In this document: positions 1 through 8,142 of the stretch, in pieces
How positions within the stretch are numbered: position 1 is the stretch's first letter
Layout of the letters: each line of letters begins with the position of its first letter
Source: RUG14121 sp964533935
GTDB taxonomy: Bacteria > Bacillota_I > Bacilli_A > RF39 > UBA660
DNA: 31,538 nucleotides
Assembly: GCA_964533935.1 (NCBI GenBank)
Contig: CAZHOG010000013.1
Location: 1-31,538, forward strand
Reading direction: 5' to 3'
Position numbers and translations under genes: made by a program
Notes under the pieces: generated by a model
Databases searched by the model: none
Told to the model about the DNA's origin: nothing
The model's input: only the letters and a program-made list of their open reading frames with translations

Positions 1-68
1 TACACTTTTTTGAATATTCATACACTCTATTGTGCACTTTACTTTTTATTTAACGTTTTAAAATACAA

Positions 69-323
69 TTATTTATTAGTATTAGCATAATAATTTCTTT
101 CTGAAAGATCACTCGATACCCAATCTAAATCTTGCATATCACTATCACCTTCATCATTAAGATAATCTTCTATTTCATAAATCAATTCTTCTATTGAACC
201 ATATTTTTTATAATCAAAACCATATCGTTCTAAAATCTCGATATGAGCATCACTTAATAATAAGCCATTATCAAGCTTCTTTAACATGTTTTTCTTTATG
301 TCACTAGTTATATAATCTTCCAT
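69..323 (-). CDS. Small acidic protein of unknown function (84 aa)
   Basis: I do not recognise a functional family. The 84-residue product is soluble, with no signal peptide or membrane segment. The middle is rich in Glu, Ile and Tyr and probably helical; the tail is acidic and then ends in a polar SERNYYANTNK segment. The ATG follows a GGTGAT Shine-Dalgarno sequence by three bases. The gene lies only 9 bp after the stop of the upstream 245-aa gene, so the two are probably co-transcribed from the promoter at 1094-1122. Its small size and partner suggest a lineage-specific protein; the existence of the gene is supported by the RBS and spacing, its role is unknown. Confidence 0.7.
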   Translation of the reverse strand: MEDYITSDIKKNMLKKLDNGLLLSDAHIEILERYGFDYKKYGSIEELIYEIEDYLNDEGDSDMQDLDWVSSDLSERNYYANTNK

Positions 324-332
324 TTAATCACC

Positions 333-1070
333 CTATATTTTTCTTATCAATCTTTTTGTATCCTTTTTTCGAAAATATTTATTCATATATTCATTTTCCG
401 CCATTAAAAATTCTTCTTCATTTGAAACATGAGTACCAAACATATAAACATATTCATCATTAACTCTTGTATTGAAATTTGGAACATTATAATTTTCAGT
501 TGAGCTATAATCTACTAAACTATTTTGTATAACAGTATCTTCTGATTCATTACTAAAAATTGTTCTAATAAAAGCATTGTTATCTTCCAAAACATAAATT
601 TTTGTTGTTTTCATATAACTATTATTTTCAAGTAAACTATTTTCTAAAAACATTTCACATGATTCATTAAAAATCATAGAATAATTATCATATCTTCTTT
701 TACTATAATTTTTCTCAGTTGATACTATTTCATTTTTCTCATTCTTTACAACATCGCATTGTTTTTCAATAACATTAATTATATCATCAGCTTCAAATTC
801 AATTTCTTTATATATAATTGATTTACCATTAAATTTTTCTTCATATGTTTTTATTTTTTGAATATTTTCCATACTAGGTTCAAAAGTTAAAACAAACATA
901 TTTTTATTTGATGATTTAATACTTATTCCATTCTCTTTAATTTCTATTTTTTTACTAGTTATCTCTAAAACATTTTCTAAAATATAATAATATAATTCTC
1001 TATTTAACAAAGTTTTTGACAAAACTTCTAAAATAGTCTTAACTTGATTAATTTGTTCAGTCTTTTTCAT
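333..1070 (-). CDS. Hypothetical protein (245 aa)
   Basis: No family recognised. The protein looks soluble: no signal peptide and no membrane helix. An N-terminal helical stretch (about residues 1-45) is followed by alternating charged and beta-prone segments, and the C-terminus is basic (KKDTKRLIRKI). It starts at an ATG preceded by a strong AGGAGG ribosome binding site six bases upstream, and has its own sigma-A-like promoter. It heads a two-gene unit with the 84-aa gene, placed just after the serS terminator. Composition matches its neighbours, so there is no sign of recent transfer. Confidence 0.75.
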   Translation of the reverse strand: MKKTEQINQVKTILEVLSKTLLNRELYYYILENVLEITSKKIEIKENGISIKSSNKNMFVLTFEPSMENIQKIKTYEEKFNGKSIIYKEIEFEADDIINVIEKQCDVVKNEKNEIVSTEKNYSKRRYDNYSMIFNESCEMFLENSLLENNSYMKTTKIYVLEDNNAFIRTIFSNESEDTVIQNSLVDYSSTENYNVPNFNTRVNDEYVYMFGTHVSNEEEFLMAENEYMNKYFRKKDTKRLIRKI

Positions 1071-1093
1071 GTATAACCTCCTGATTAAAAATT

Positions 1094-1122
1094 ATTATAA
1101 TATAACCTTATGAATATGTAAA
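1094..1122 (-). promoter_or_regulatory. Sigma-A-type promoter for the 245-aa gene
   Basis: On the minus strand TTTACA (1117-1122) and a perfect TATAAT (1094-1099) are separated by 17 bases, immediately downstream of the serS terminator. The predicted start lies shortly before the AGGAGG site of the gene at 333-1070. Read from sequence only. Confidence 0.65.
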
Positions 1123-1137
1123 TTAAATATGATTATT

Positions 1138-1167
1138 AAAAAAACAAAAAAGATATTCTTTTTTGTT
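1138..1167 (-). terminator. Rho-independent terminator after serS
   Basis: An 11-bp inverted repeat (AACAAAAAAGA at 1143-1153 and its complement at 1157-1167, loop of 3) is followed on the minus strand by a run of U. The upstream arm overlaps the serS stop codon by two bases, so the hairpin starts within the gene end. Confidence 0.75.
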
Positions 1168-2449
1168 ATTTTATTTCAATTTTTTCTTTACCGCCCATAT
1201 ATGGTTGTAAAGCTTTAGGTATTAAAATACTTCCATCTTCTTGATAATTATTTTCAATTAAAGCTATTAATCCTCTTGGAGAAGCAACAACAGTATTATT
1301 TAAAGTATTTGGATAATAATTGCCCTTATCTCCCTTAACTCTAATACTTAATCTTCTTGCTTGAGCATCACCTAAAGTTGAACAAGAACCTACTTCAAAA
1401 TATTTTTGTTGTCTTGGACTCCATGCTTCAATATCACATGATTTAACTTTAAGGTCAGCTAAATCACCACTACAACATTCTAGTTGTCTTACTGGAATAT
1501 CCCAATTTCTAAATATTTCTACAGTTAATTTCCACATTTTATTATATAAATCCATTGATTCTTCAGGGTTACAAATAACAATCATTTCTTGCTTTTCAAA
1601 TTGATGAACTCTATATAGTCCTCTTTCTTCTAGGCCATGAGCTCCACCTTCTTTTCTAAAACAAGGAGAATATGAAGTCATTTTAATTGGTAATTCTGTT
1701 TCTTTTAAAATTTGATCTTTAAATTTACCAATCATAGAATGTTCACTTGTACCAATTAAATATAAATCTTCACCTTCAATTTTATACATCATAGCTTCCA
1801 TTTCAGCAAAAGACATAACGCCGGTAACAACATCGCTTCTAATCATAAATGGAGGAATAGCATAAATAAAGCCTGCATTAATCATATAGTCTCTTGCATA
1901 TGCAATCATAGCTTCATGAAGTCTTGCTATATCACCTATTAAATAATAAAATCCTTCTCCACTAGTTCTTCCTGCAGCTTCTTTATCCATACCATTTACT
2001 TTTTCAATAATATCGGCATGATAAGGTATTTCATAACTAGGAACGACAGGTTCTCCAAATTTTTCTACTTCAACATTTTCATTATCATCTTTGCCAATTG
2101 GAACTGAAGAATCAATGATATTTGGAATAACCATCATTCTTTTCTTAATTTCTGTTGATAATTCTTCTTCTTTTTCTTCTAAATCAGTTATTTGTTTAGT
2201 AATATCAGCTATTTTTGCTTTAATTTCATTTGCTTCATCAATTTTTTTATCACGCATTAATAAACCAATTTCAGAACTTAATTTATTCTTTTCAGCTCTT
2301 AAATTATCTGCATTACTTTTTGCATCACGATATTTAATATCTAATTCATATACTTCATCTACAAGAACTAACTTTTCATTTTGAAATTTTTTCTTAATAT
2401 TTTCCTTTACTAAATCCTTGTTTTCTCTAATTATATTGATATCTATCAT
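1166..2449 (-). CDS. serS: Seryl-tRNA synthetase
   Basis: Charges tRNA-Ser with serine in the cytoplasm; a class II aminoacyl-tRNA synthetase. The 427-residue length is typical. Residues 1-110 form the long charged antiparallel coiled-coil arm that holds the tRNA; the catalytic core follows. Class II motif 2 is visible in FRKEGGAHGLEERGLYRVHQ, with the usual HQFEKQEM continuation, and the C-terminal part has the EVGSCSTLGDAQARRLSIR stretch and motif 3 around NTVVASPRGLIALIENN. The EVGSCS version (rather than the common EVSSCSN) is a family variant. A T-box leader upstream (2467-2675) indicates control by uncharged tRNA-Ser. The gene is alone in its transcript, with its own promoter and terminator. 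Confidence 0.96.
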   Translation of the reverse strand: MIDINIIRENKDLVKENIKKKFQNEKLVLVDEVYELDIKYRDAKSNADNLRAEKNKLSSEIGLLMRDKKIDEANEIKAKIADITKQITDLEEKEEELSTEIKKRMMVIPNIIDSSVPIGKDDNENVEVEKFGEPVVPSYEIPYHADIIEKVNGMDKEAAGRTSGEGFYYLIGDIARLHEAMIAYARDYMINAGFIYAIPPFMIRSDVVTGVMSFAEMEAMMYKIEGEDLYLIGTSEHSMIGKFKDQILKETELPIKMTSYSPCFRKEGGAHGLEERGLYRVHQFEKQEMIVICNPEESMDLYNKMWKLTVEIFRNWDIPVRQLECCSGDLADLKVKSCDIEAWSPRQQKYFEVGSCSTLGDAQARRLSIRVKGDKGNYYPNTLNNTVVASPRGLIALIENNYQEDGSILIPKALQPYMGGKEKIEIK

Positions 2450-2466
2450 TTCTTTTCCTTCTTTCT

Positions 2467-2675
2467 AAATAAAAAACCACAAAATTTATTCCTAAAGGAG
2501 CAAATTCTGCGGTACCATCCTATATATCACTTAATTACTAATAACGGTAGTTACCCGGAGTTGATTAGACTCTCTTGAAAGTAGATTCATAATTTTTCTT
2601 TCATTAGTTTCCACCAACCACTAACTCTCTTTAGAATTTTAAATTATTACTTTTCTTCCATAAACGATTTGTATA
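2467..2675 (-). ncRNA. T-box riboswitch leader of serS, with terminator
   Basis: On the minus strand the conserved T-box segment (GGATGGTACCGCAG, ending near 2507) is followed by a hairpin running from the CCGCAG arm to a UUUUGUGG arm and a U tract (about 2467-2511), which is the alternative terminator. Upstream is a long Stem I region with an AGAGAG element and a GGTTGGTGGAAAC apical part (about 2606-2630). On its 3' side a UCU triplet followed by A (2583-2585) is the best specifier candidate, a serine codon matching the downstream gene. Uncharged tRNA-Ser would pair with the T-box bulge and allow readthrough into serS. Confidence 0.92.
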
Positions 2676-2678
2676 AAT

Positions 2679-2705
2679 ATTATAACACAATTTTTAATTT
2701 TTCAA
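2679..2705 (-). promoter_or_regulatory. Promoter of the serS T-box transcript
   Basis: A perfect TATAAT (2679-2684, minus strand) lies 15 to 16 bases downstream of a TTGAAA/TTTGAA -35 box (2700-2706). Transcription would start near 2672, at the beginning of the T-box leader. The -35 box lies only a few bases from the end of mraY. Confidence 0.65.
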
Positions 2706-2713
2706 ACCTTTTT

Positions 2714-3706
2714 TTATAACCATACACCATAAGTTATTGCGGCCATTGCTAAAAGCATTCCAATTACCCAAAATAATTTAACTATATCATTTTCTGCCCA
2801 ACCTAATTGTTCAAAATGATGATGTAAAGGTGCCATTTTAAATACTTTTCTATGAAATTTTCTGATTGCTATAATTTGAATTCCGCTTGATAAAGTTTCA
2901 ACTACGAATACTCCACCAATTAAAGCAAGAGATAATTCATGTCTAGTTAATATAGCTATTGTAGCTAATGCACCACCTAAAGCTAAAGACCCTAAGTCAC
3001 CCATAAAAACTTTTGCAGGATGCGTATTATATAATAGAAATCCCATTAAACTTCCTACAAGAATAAAGCAAAATATTGCAATTTCTTGATAGCCATTTAA
3101 CCATGTTGTATTCCAAGCAATAACTCCATATGCTAAAAATGCTATTACACATAATCCTGCTGCTAAGCCATCTAATCCATCAGTTATATTTACGGCATTA
3201 GAGGTACCCACTAATAAGAATAATATAAATAAACCAAATACCCATCCTAATTTCAAATTAATTCCTAATGAACTAATCTCCAAAACTGATTTTCCACCAT
3301 TTAACATAAATATATAAAAGAATACTATTGCAATTATCATTTGAGCAACAAACTTTGTCGAGATTGGAAATCCTTTATTATTCTTATATTTAATTTTCAT
3401 ATAATCATCAATAAATCCCAAAAAACCATAAGCTAAAAACACAAACACTAAAATAATTAAATTAGCATTTATTTCTATACTACCTCTTATCCAAAGAAAT
3501 AATAATGATACGATAACAGGTATTATAAAAATAAATCCTCCCATTGTCGGTGTACCATTTTTCTTAAGATGTCTTTCACCAATAGTTAAACTTACATGTT
3601 GTCCAAAATGGAATTTTCTAAGTAATGGAATTAAAACATAACCTAGCCCTATTGCAAAAACAAATCCTAACATCATAGCCATAGCTGACTTTGCTAACAA
3701 TAACAT
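2714..3706 (-). CDS. mraY: Phospho-N-acetylmuramoyl-pentapeptide-transferase
   Basis: Transfers phospho-MurNAc-pentapeptide from UDP to undecaprenyl phosphate, making lipid I, the first membrane step of peptidoglycan synthesis. The 330-residue protein has about ten hydrophobic helices. Family hallmarks are visible: the GTPTMGG segment near residue 51, the DD pair at residues 100-101 (FIDDYMK), the NITDGLDGLAAG loop, the FMGDLGSLALGG loop, and the APLHHHFE histidine motif near the C-terminus. The start is supported by an AAGGAAG site seven bases upstream. It follows the SpoVD-type PBP gene with a 72-bp gap that holds its own -10 box, so it may be expressed both with and without that gene. This order (PBP then mraY) echoes the dcw cluster, here without murE or other dcw genes. 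Confidence 0.97.
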   Translation of the reverse strand: MLLLAKSAMAMMLGFVFAIGLGYVLIPLLRKFHFGQHVSLTIGERHLKKNGTPTMGGFIFIIPVIVSLLFLWIRGSIEINANLIILVFVFLAYGFLGFIDDYMKIKYKNNKGFPISTKFVAQMIIAIVFFYIFMLNGGKSVLEISSLGINLKLGWVFGLFILFLLVGTSNAVNITDGLDGLAAGLCVIAFLAYGVIAWNTTWLNGYQEIAIFCFILVGSLMGFLLYNTHPAKVFMGDLGSLALGGALATIAILTRHELSLALIGGVFVVETLSSGIQIIAIRKFHRKVFKMAPLHHHFEQLGWAENDIVKLFWVIGMLLAMAAITYGVWL

Positions 3707-3713
3707 AGAAACA

Positions 3714-3749
3714 CTTCCTTACTAATAAATTATACACTAATTAGTGTAT
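3714..3749 (-). promoter_or_regulatory. mraY promoter region with an 18-bp perfect palindrome
   Basis: Minus strand: TGTATAAT (extended -10; TATAAT at 3729-3734), then eight bases, then the AAGGAAG ribosome binding site (3714-3720) of mraY. No good -35 box is seen. A perfect 18-bp palindrome (ATACACTA and its mirror, 3732-3749) overlaps the -10 and the spacer. It lacks a U tract on either side, so it is not a normal terminator; it could be an operator. The regulatory role is inferred. Confidence 0.45.
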
Positions 3750-3778
3750 TTCATTAAAATATTTTTGATTTTTTTACA

Positions 3779-5686
3779 TTAGTTAGACAACATTAAAACT
3801 ACTTTACTGCCTTCCTTTACAAACATATTTGGATTAGGTGACTCATAGATAACTTTATCTCCCGAACCTGAATATTCTATTTTAAAACCTTTTAAATTTT
3901 TTTTAGCCTCATTCAAACTTTGACCAACAACATCTGGTAATAAAACATATTTTGTATCTAACCATGTATAATTCCTAGTCATTCCATCTTTTGAAGGTTC
4001 AAACCCAAATATATCTATTGCTGATTTCAAAACATTTTTAGCAATTGGAGCTGCAACTGTTCCCCCATATTGCGTAACTCCTTTTGGGTTATCTACAGCT
4101 ACATATACAACTATTTGTGGGTCATCTGCTGGCATAAATCCCATAAAAGATACTATATAATTTCCTACCATGTATTTTCCATCATTTACTTTTTGGGCAG
4201 TACCTGTCTTTCCACCTACACGATAATTTTCAATATAAGCATTCTTTCCAGTACCTTGTGCAACAACACTCTCTAAAGCATATCGAACTAAATCACTAGT
4301 ATTTTTGGAAATCACTTGATTAGTTTTAATTTTTTTATTCTTCAAAATAACATTATTTGTCTCTGGCTCTTGCAAAGAAGATACTATATATGGTTTATAT
4401 AAACTTCCACCATTTACCGCTGCTGATACAGCTCTTATTTGTTGAATAGGAGTCACACTTATTCCTTGACCAAACGAAGTAGTTGCTTGTTCAACCGGTC
4501 CCATTTTATCTATGTTAAATAAAATACCAGATGATTCACCATTTAAATCTATTCCGGTTTTTTCACCAAAGCCAAATTTTTTAACATATTCCATTAACCT
4601 CTCTTTACCTAATTTTTGTCCCAATGTTACAAAGCCTGGATTGCAAGAGTTTTGAACTACCTGTAAATATGTTTCATCTCCATGTCCCCCTGCTTTCCAA
4701 CATTTAATTCTCGCACCATCAACATTTATTGACCCACCATCATAGTAATGATCTTCAAAAAGATTTACAACATTTTCATTAATAGCTGCACTTAATGTAG
4801 TAATTTTAAATGTACTACCTGGTTCATACGTCATCCATATTGGAAGATTTCTATTTATAGTTTCTACAGAATAATTCTTATAATTATTTGAATCAAAATT
4901 CGGTCGTGAAGCCATTGCTAATATCTCTCCATTATTTGGATCCATAGCAATAATCATTGCGTGATCAGGATTATACATGCTTACAACATTATCTAATTCT
5001 TTTTCTACAGAAAGTTGTAAATCTAAATCAATAGTAAGAGCTATATTAATTCCACTGGTTGGGGCTTCATAAACTTCTGATAATTCTAATCTATTTCCCT
5101 TTCCATCAGAAAAATACTTAATAGCACCATCTGCACCAGTCAAATAATTATCATAATATAATTCAAGTCCTGATAAACCCTGATTATCTATTCCTACATA
5201 TCCTAAAACATGAGATAAAACATTATTATAAGGATAATATCTTTTACTTTCTTTTACTAAATATACACCATCTAAATTCAGATTATTTATTTGTTCAGCT
5301 ATATCATATGATAATTGTCTTCCTTCAGGGTGTACCCTTTCAATAGATGTTCTCTTACTAACATGTTTTAACATATCATTGTAATCACTTTTTAATATAT
5401 CAGATATTTTTTTTGCTGTATCCTCTTTATTTTTTATTTGATTTGGAATTAAAACTAAAGATGTTGTAGTTATATTTGTTGCTATAATTTTACCATTTCT
5501 ATCAGTAATATTTCCTCTATCGGCTTTAATAGGCAATTCTCTACTCCATAAAGATTCTGCTAAAGAATTTAATTTTTTATATTGAAAGACTTGAATATAA
5601 AATACCCTTAAAATTATTATAGATAAAACTAAAATTACACAAATAAATATGAATCTAATTCTTGTATGAATAGTATTAAAAAACAT
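3779..5686 (-). CDS. spoVD: SpoVD/FtsI-type class B penicillin-binding protein with PASTA domain
   Basis: A transpeptidase that cross-links peptidoglycan outside the membrane. The 635 residues comprise a single N-terminal membrane anchor (about 11-30), a dimerisation/pedestal region, the transpeptidase domain and one C-terminal PASTA domain (about 576-635). All active-site boxes are intact: STFK with Ser291 and Lys294, SCN at 347-349, and KTG at 493-495. Long stretches around the boxes (DGARIKCW, QNSCNPGF, GPVEQATT, VSFMGFMPADDP) and the single PASTA domain are closest to SpoVD, which in Bacillus makes spore cortex; mraY follows as in the dcw cluster. In an organism with few PBPs it could instead serve as the division PBP FtsI, so the symbol is a best guess. 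Start ATG follows AAAGGAG. Confidence 0.88.
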   Translation of the reverse strand: MFFNTIHTRIRFIFICVILVLSIIILRVFYIQVFQYKKLNSLAESLWSRELPIKADRGNITDRNGKIIATNITTTSLVLIPNQIKNKEDTAKKISDILKSDYNDMLKHVSKRTSIERVHPEGRQLSYDIAEQINNLNLDGVYLVKESKRYYPYNNVLSHVLGYVGIDNQGLSGLELYYDNYLTGADGAIKYFSDGKGNRLELSEVYEAPTSGINIALTIDLDLQLSVEKELDNVVSMYNPDHAMIIAMDPNNGEILAMASRPNFDSNNYKNYSVETINRNLPIWMTYEPGSTFKITTLSAAINENVVNLFEDHYYDGGSINVDGARIKCWKAGGHGDETYLQVVQNSCNPGFVTLGQKLGKERLMEYVKKFGFGEKTGIDLNGESSGILFNIDKMGPVEQATTSFGQGISVTPIQQIRAVSAAVNGGSLYKPYIVSSLQEPETNNVILKNKKIKTNQVISKNTSDLVRYALESVVAQGTGKNAYIENYRVGGKTGTAQKVNDGKYMVGNYIVSFMGFMPADDPQIVVYVAVDNPKGVTQYGGTVAAPIAKNVLKSAIDIFGFEPSKDGMTRNYTWLDTKYVLLPDVVGQSLNEAKKNLKGFKIEYSGSGDKVIYESPNPNMFVKEGSKVVLMLSN

Positions 5687-5720
5687 AATTATCTCCTTTA
5701 TAAATGATATTTATCTCCAT

Positions 5721-5746
5721 AAAAAAAATAACTATTTCTAGCTATT
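5721..5746 (-). terminator. Terminator after the 147-aa gene
   Basis: Minus strand: AATAGCTA, loop GAAA, then TAGTTATT (eight pairs including one G-U), followed by a run of eight U. It separates the 5757-6200 gene from the SpoVD-type gene, which therefore needs its own start signal. Confidence 0.75.
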
Positions 5747-5756
5747 TTCTTTATCA

Positions 5757-6200
5757 TTACCAAAATAATCCTTTTTTCTTCAAACCACAATTTGTTAAAT
5801 ATTGTCTGATTGGTTCTTTAACAATTTTAGTTTCAAATTTAAATTTAACTATTCCAGTTTCTCCAGTTTGATTGTTTTTACCCAATCCTATTGTCATTGA
5901 TTTGCCAACTTGATGACCACTAAAGCTTGAAGTACCCACGCTGATTTTACCATTAGCAAAATCTACATTAGCCTTTTTTTCATTTGAATAATCTTTTTCA
6001 GTCCACTTTCCATTATCAAGTATTGTAACAACAAATTTGTATTCTTTAACATCATTAGTTACTTCTATTGGAGCAAAAAATGTTGCATCCATCCATTTCC
6101 ATCTAGCTACAATACTATCTCCTTCAATAGAAACTTCCCATGGTTGATTTTGTTGATTTAAAACGCTAAGCGCATTAGCTAATATTTGTTCTTTATTCAT
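5757..6200 (-). CDS. Hypothetical protein (147 aa)
   Basis: I do not recognise the family. The protein is soluble and mostly beta-prone: Trp/Phe-rich segments (WEVSIEGDSIVARWKWMDA), a central VTILDNGKWTEKDYSNEK stretch, and a Gly-rich loop (GLGKNNQTGETG) that leads into alternating hydrophobic residues, as in a small beta-barrel or sandwich. No signal peptide or membrane helix. The ATG has a GGAGG site nine bases upstream, and a clear terminator follows, so it is a single-gene transcript. Nothing in the neighbours explains its role. Confidence 0.72.
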   Translation of the reverse strand: MNKEQILANALSVLNQQNQPWEVSIEGDSIVARWKWMDATFFAPIEVTNDVKEYKFVVTILDNGKWTEKDYSNEKKANVDFANGKISVGTSSFSGHQVGKSMTIGLGKNNQTGETGIVKFKFETKIVKEPIRQYLTNCGLKKKGLFW

Positions 6201-6272
6201 TTGTATACATCCTCCACTTATATAATATCAAAAATATAATTTCATAAAAAATATTTTTTTATTCTCATGTAA

Positions 6273-6292
6273 ATATAAAGTATACTTTATTT
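6273..6292 (-). terminator. Possible terminator: 16-bp palindrome after the end-joining operon
   Basis: A perfect palindrome (ATAAAGTA and its mirror, 6275-6290) abuts the stop codon of the membrane protein gene at 6291. The minus-strand downstream sequence is only modestly U-rich, so it is a weak candidate terminator or an mRNA-stabilising 3' hairpin. Confidence 0.35.
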
Positions 6293-6770
6293 ATAAAATC
6301 ATTTTATATTTCAAAAACAAATAACAGCAAACACATGATATTAAAGCTCCTAAAATAAAAACTAATATATCTTTCATAGTATCAATTATCCCTATATCTA
6401 AATAACCATTTTTTATACTATATAATATGTTATTATCTTTATCATAAATTACTGTATGATCAATATTATTAATTTTCTCTATTTTTTTATTATTTTCTTT
6501 ACCAAGATATTCTGAATTAATTGTTGTAACTATTCTATCTCTTTGCATATCAGTTTTAAAAAGCATATCAGAAGTATATTCAAAACATTCCCAAAACAAT
6601 GCACATGACATTGTAAATAAAAATGATATTATTACCGTAAATAGAAGATTAACTCTTATTTTATCTTTAAAAATATATAATAAAAATATACCAATTATTA
6701 TTAATAAAAATCCACTAATAAAATGTAAAAATGTATCCCAAAATGGGATTTTTTGTTCTGCTATATTCAT
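6291..6770 (-). CDS. YjdF/DUF2238-like membrane protein
   Basis: A 159-residue membrane protein with three predicted helices (about residues 10-33, 38-60 and 130-153). The motifs WDTFLHFISGF near the start, the FWECFEYTSDMLF segment after helix 2, and the IIDTMKDILVFILGAL segment leading into the last helix match my memory of the YjdF/DUF2238 family, whose biochemical role is not established. Between helices 2 and 3 lies a polar loop of about 50 residues with a DKDNNILYSIKNG turn. The gene starts 10 bp after the PE-POL gene, so it is almost certainly the last gene of the Ku operon; a role in end joining is not implied by its sequence. Confidence 0.7.
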   Translation of the reverse strand: MNIAEQKIPFWDTFLHFISGFLLIIIGIFLLYIFKDKIRVNLLFTVIISFLFTMSCALFWECFEYTSDMLFKTDMQRDRIVTTINSEYLGKENNKKIEKINNIDHTVIYDKDNNILYSIKNGYLDIGIIDTMKDILVFILGALISCVCCYLFLKYKMIL

Positions 6771-6780
6771 CTTTTTTCTC

Positions 6781-8142
6781 CTAATCTATAAAAAAATCTT
6801 TCCAAGGGTCTACCCTCTCTATTCTTTTAATTGCTTCTTCTAAAGTTATATCATCTGGCTTAACTTTGTCTAATTCTGACCATTTTATTGGCATTGATAC
6901 AGTGGGTATACTATTTATCCTTAATGAATAAGGAGCAACACTTGTTTGAAATTTTGTATTTCTTATCCAATCAATAAATACTTTCCCATTTCTTTCTTTT
7001 TTTCTTATATTTGTAGTATATTTATCAGGCCATTGCATTTCCATTAATGTTGCAATATCTAAAGCCATTTTTTTATGTTTATTCCATGAAGGTGATGAAA
7101 CTTTTGCTACTACATGATATCCTTTTTTACCACTCGTTTTCAAATATGATTTAATATTTAAATCATCCAATATTTTCTTTAAATCCCTTACTCCTTGCCT
7201 TATAACATCTAGACTAAGTTTTTCATCAGGGTCAAAATCAAAAATCATTATATCGGGATGTTCAATGGTATTTACAAGACTTCCCCAAATATGAAATTCA
7301 TAACTATTCATTTGAACTTCAGATAACAAACCATTTATATCTTTAATATAATAATAATCATCCAAATTATTACTTTCAGTATCTATGCGTTTTTTACCTA
7401 AATACTTCTTTAAATTTTCAAAATGTTTTTTAAAAAAAGTAGATTTTTCAACACCACTAGGACATCTAACCGTCGAAATAATTCTATTTTTTAAATAAGG
7501 AAGCATTCTATCAGCAACTGTTTTATAATAATTAAAAATATCTTCTTTTGTTACTTTTGCTTTTTCATATATTATTTTATCAGGATTTGTTAATATAATT
7601 TCATCATTAATACCAAGTTCAATTTCTTTCATTGTTTTATTTGATTTTATACTTGTCTTTATTTTAGAAATATCTTTAAATTCATGATATTCATCCGCAT
7701 CTTTTATTAATAACCAATTATCATCTTTAAATGGTATTAAAGCCCATTTTCCTTTCAATCGTTTGCCATATAATTTGAATTTAATTTCTTTAGAAAAATC
7801 AGGTTTTCCAAATGTTTCCCAATATCCTTCATCAAAAATCATTACTGTTCCCCCACCATACTGTCCTTTTGGAATAACTCCCTCAAAATTTCTATATGAT
7901 AAAGGATGATCTTCAACCATTATTGCTAATCTTTTATCTTTACTATTATATGATGGCCCTTTTGGAACAGCCCAACTTTTTAAAACCCCATTCCATTCTA
8001 ATCTAAAATCATAGTGATCTTTATGTGCCAGATGGTGTTGAACAACAAAATGTAATTTTTTATTAGATTTTTTTATTTCACCTAGAGGTTCTTTTGTTTT
8101 TTCAAAATTTCTTTTTTTATTATATTTATCTAATTTCATCAT
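6781..8142 (-). CDS. LigD-type 3'-phosphoesterase plus primase-polymerase (PE-POL)
   Basis: End-processing enzyme of bacterial non-homologous end joining (453 aa). Residues 30-170 are the 3'-phosphoesterase (PE) domain, which cleans 3' ends: His37, His43, Asp45, Arg47, Lys61, His79 and Tyr83 align with the known active-site residues of Pseudomonas LigD PE by a constant offset. Residues 182-453 are the POL domain of the archaeo-eukaryotic primase superfamily, which fills gaps: LTNPDKI start, the STFFKKH loop, the metal-binding DFD at 302-304, SGKKGYHV near 337, and the third acidic residue at Asp391. The ligase domain normally fused to these is encoded separately by the preceding gene, whose end overlaps this start by 17 bp. 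SD GAAAGGAAA precedes two adjacent ATGs. Confidence 0.93.
   Translation of the reverse strand: MMKLDKYNKKRNFEKTKEPLGEIKKSNKKLHFVVQHHLAHKDHYDFRLEWNGVLKSWAVPKGPSYNSKDKRLAIMVEDHPLSYRNFEGVIPKGQYGGGTVMIFDEGYWETFGKPDFSKEIKFKLYGKRLKGKWALIPFKDDNWLLIKDADEYHEFKDISKIKTSIKSNKTMKEIELGINDEIILTNPDKIIYEKAKVTKEDIFNYYKTVADRMLPYLKNRIISTVRCPSGVEKSTFFKKHFENLKKYLGKKRIDTESNNLDDYYYIKDINGLLSEVQMNSYEFHIWGSLVNTIEHPDIMIFDFDPDEKLSLDVIRQGVRDLKKILDDLNIKSYLKTSGKKGYHVVAKVSSPSWNKHKKMALDIATLMEMQWPDKYTTNIRKKERNGKVFIDWIRNTKFQTSVAPYSLRINSIPTVSMPIKWSELDKVKPDDITLEEAIKRIERVDPWKDFFID

Noticed and set aside
1..68. Possible terminator or small gene at the left edge
   Set aside because: AT-rich with no clear hairpin, U tract or coding frame; too short to judge.
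3779..5686. Open frames on the plus strand inside the SpoVD-type gene and other minus-strand genes
   Set aside because: Low-complexity, Ser/Leu/Ile-rich products antisense to well-supported conserved genes.
5677..5720. Short frame overlapping the SpoVD-type gene start
   Set aside because: It begins right after the terminator U tract, has no ribosome binding site and only about 14 codons.
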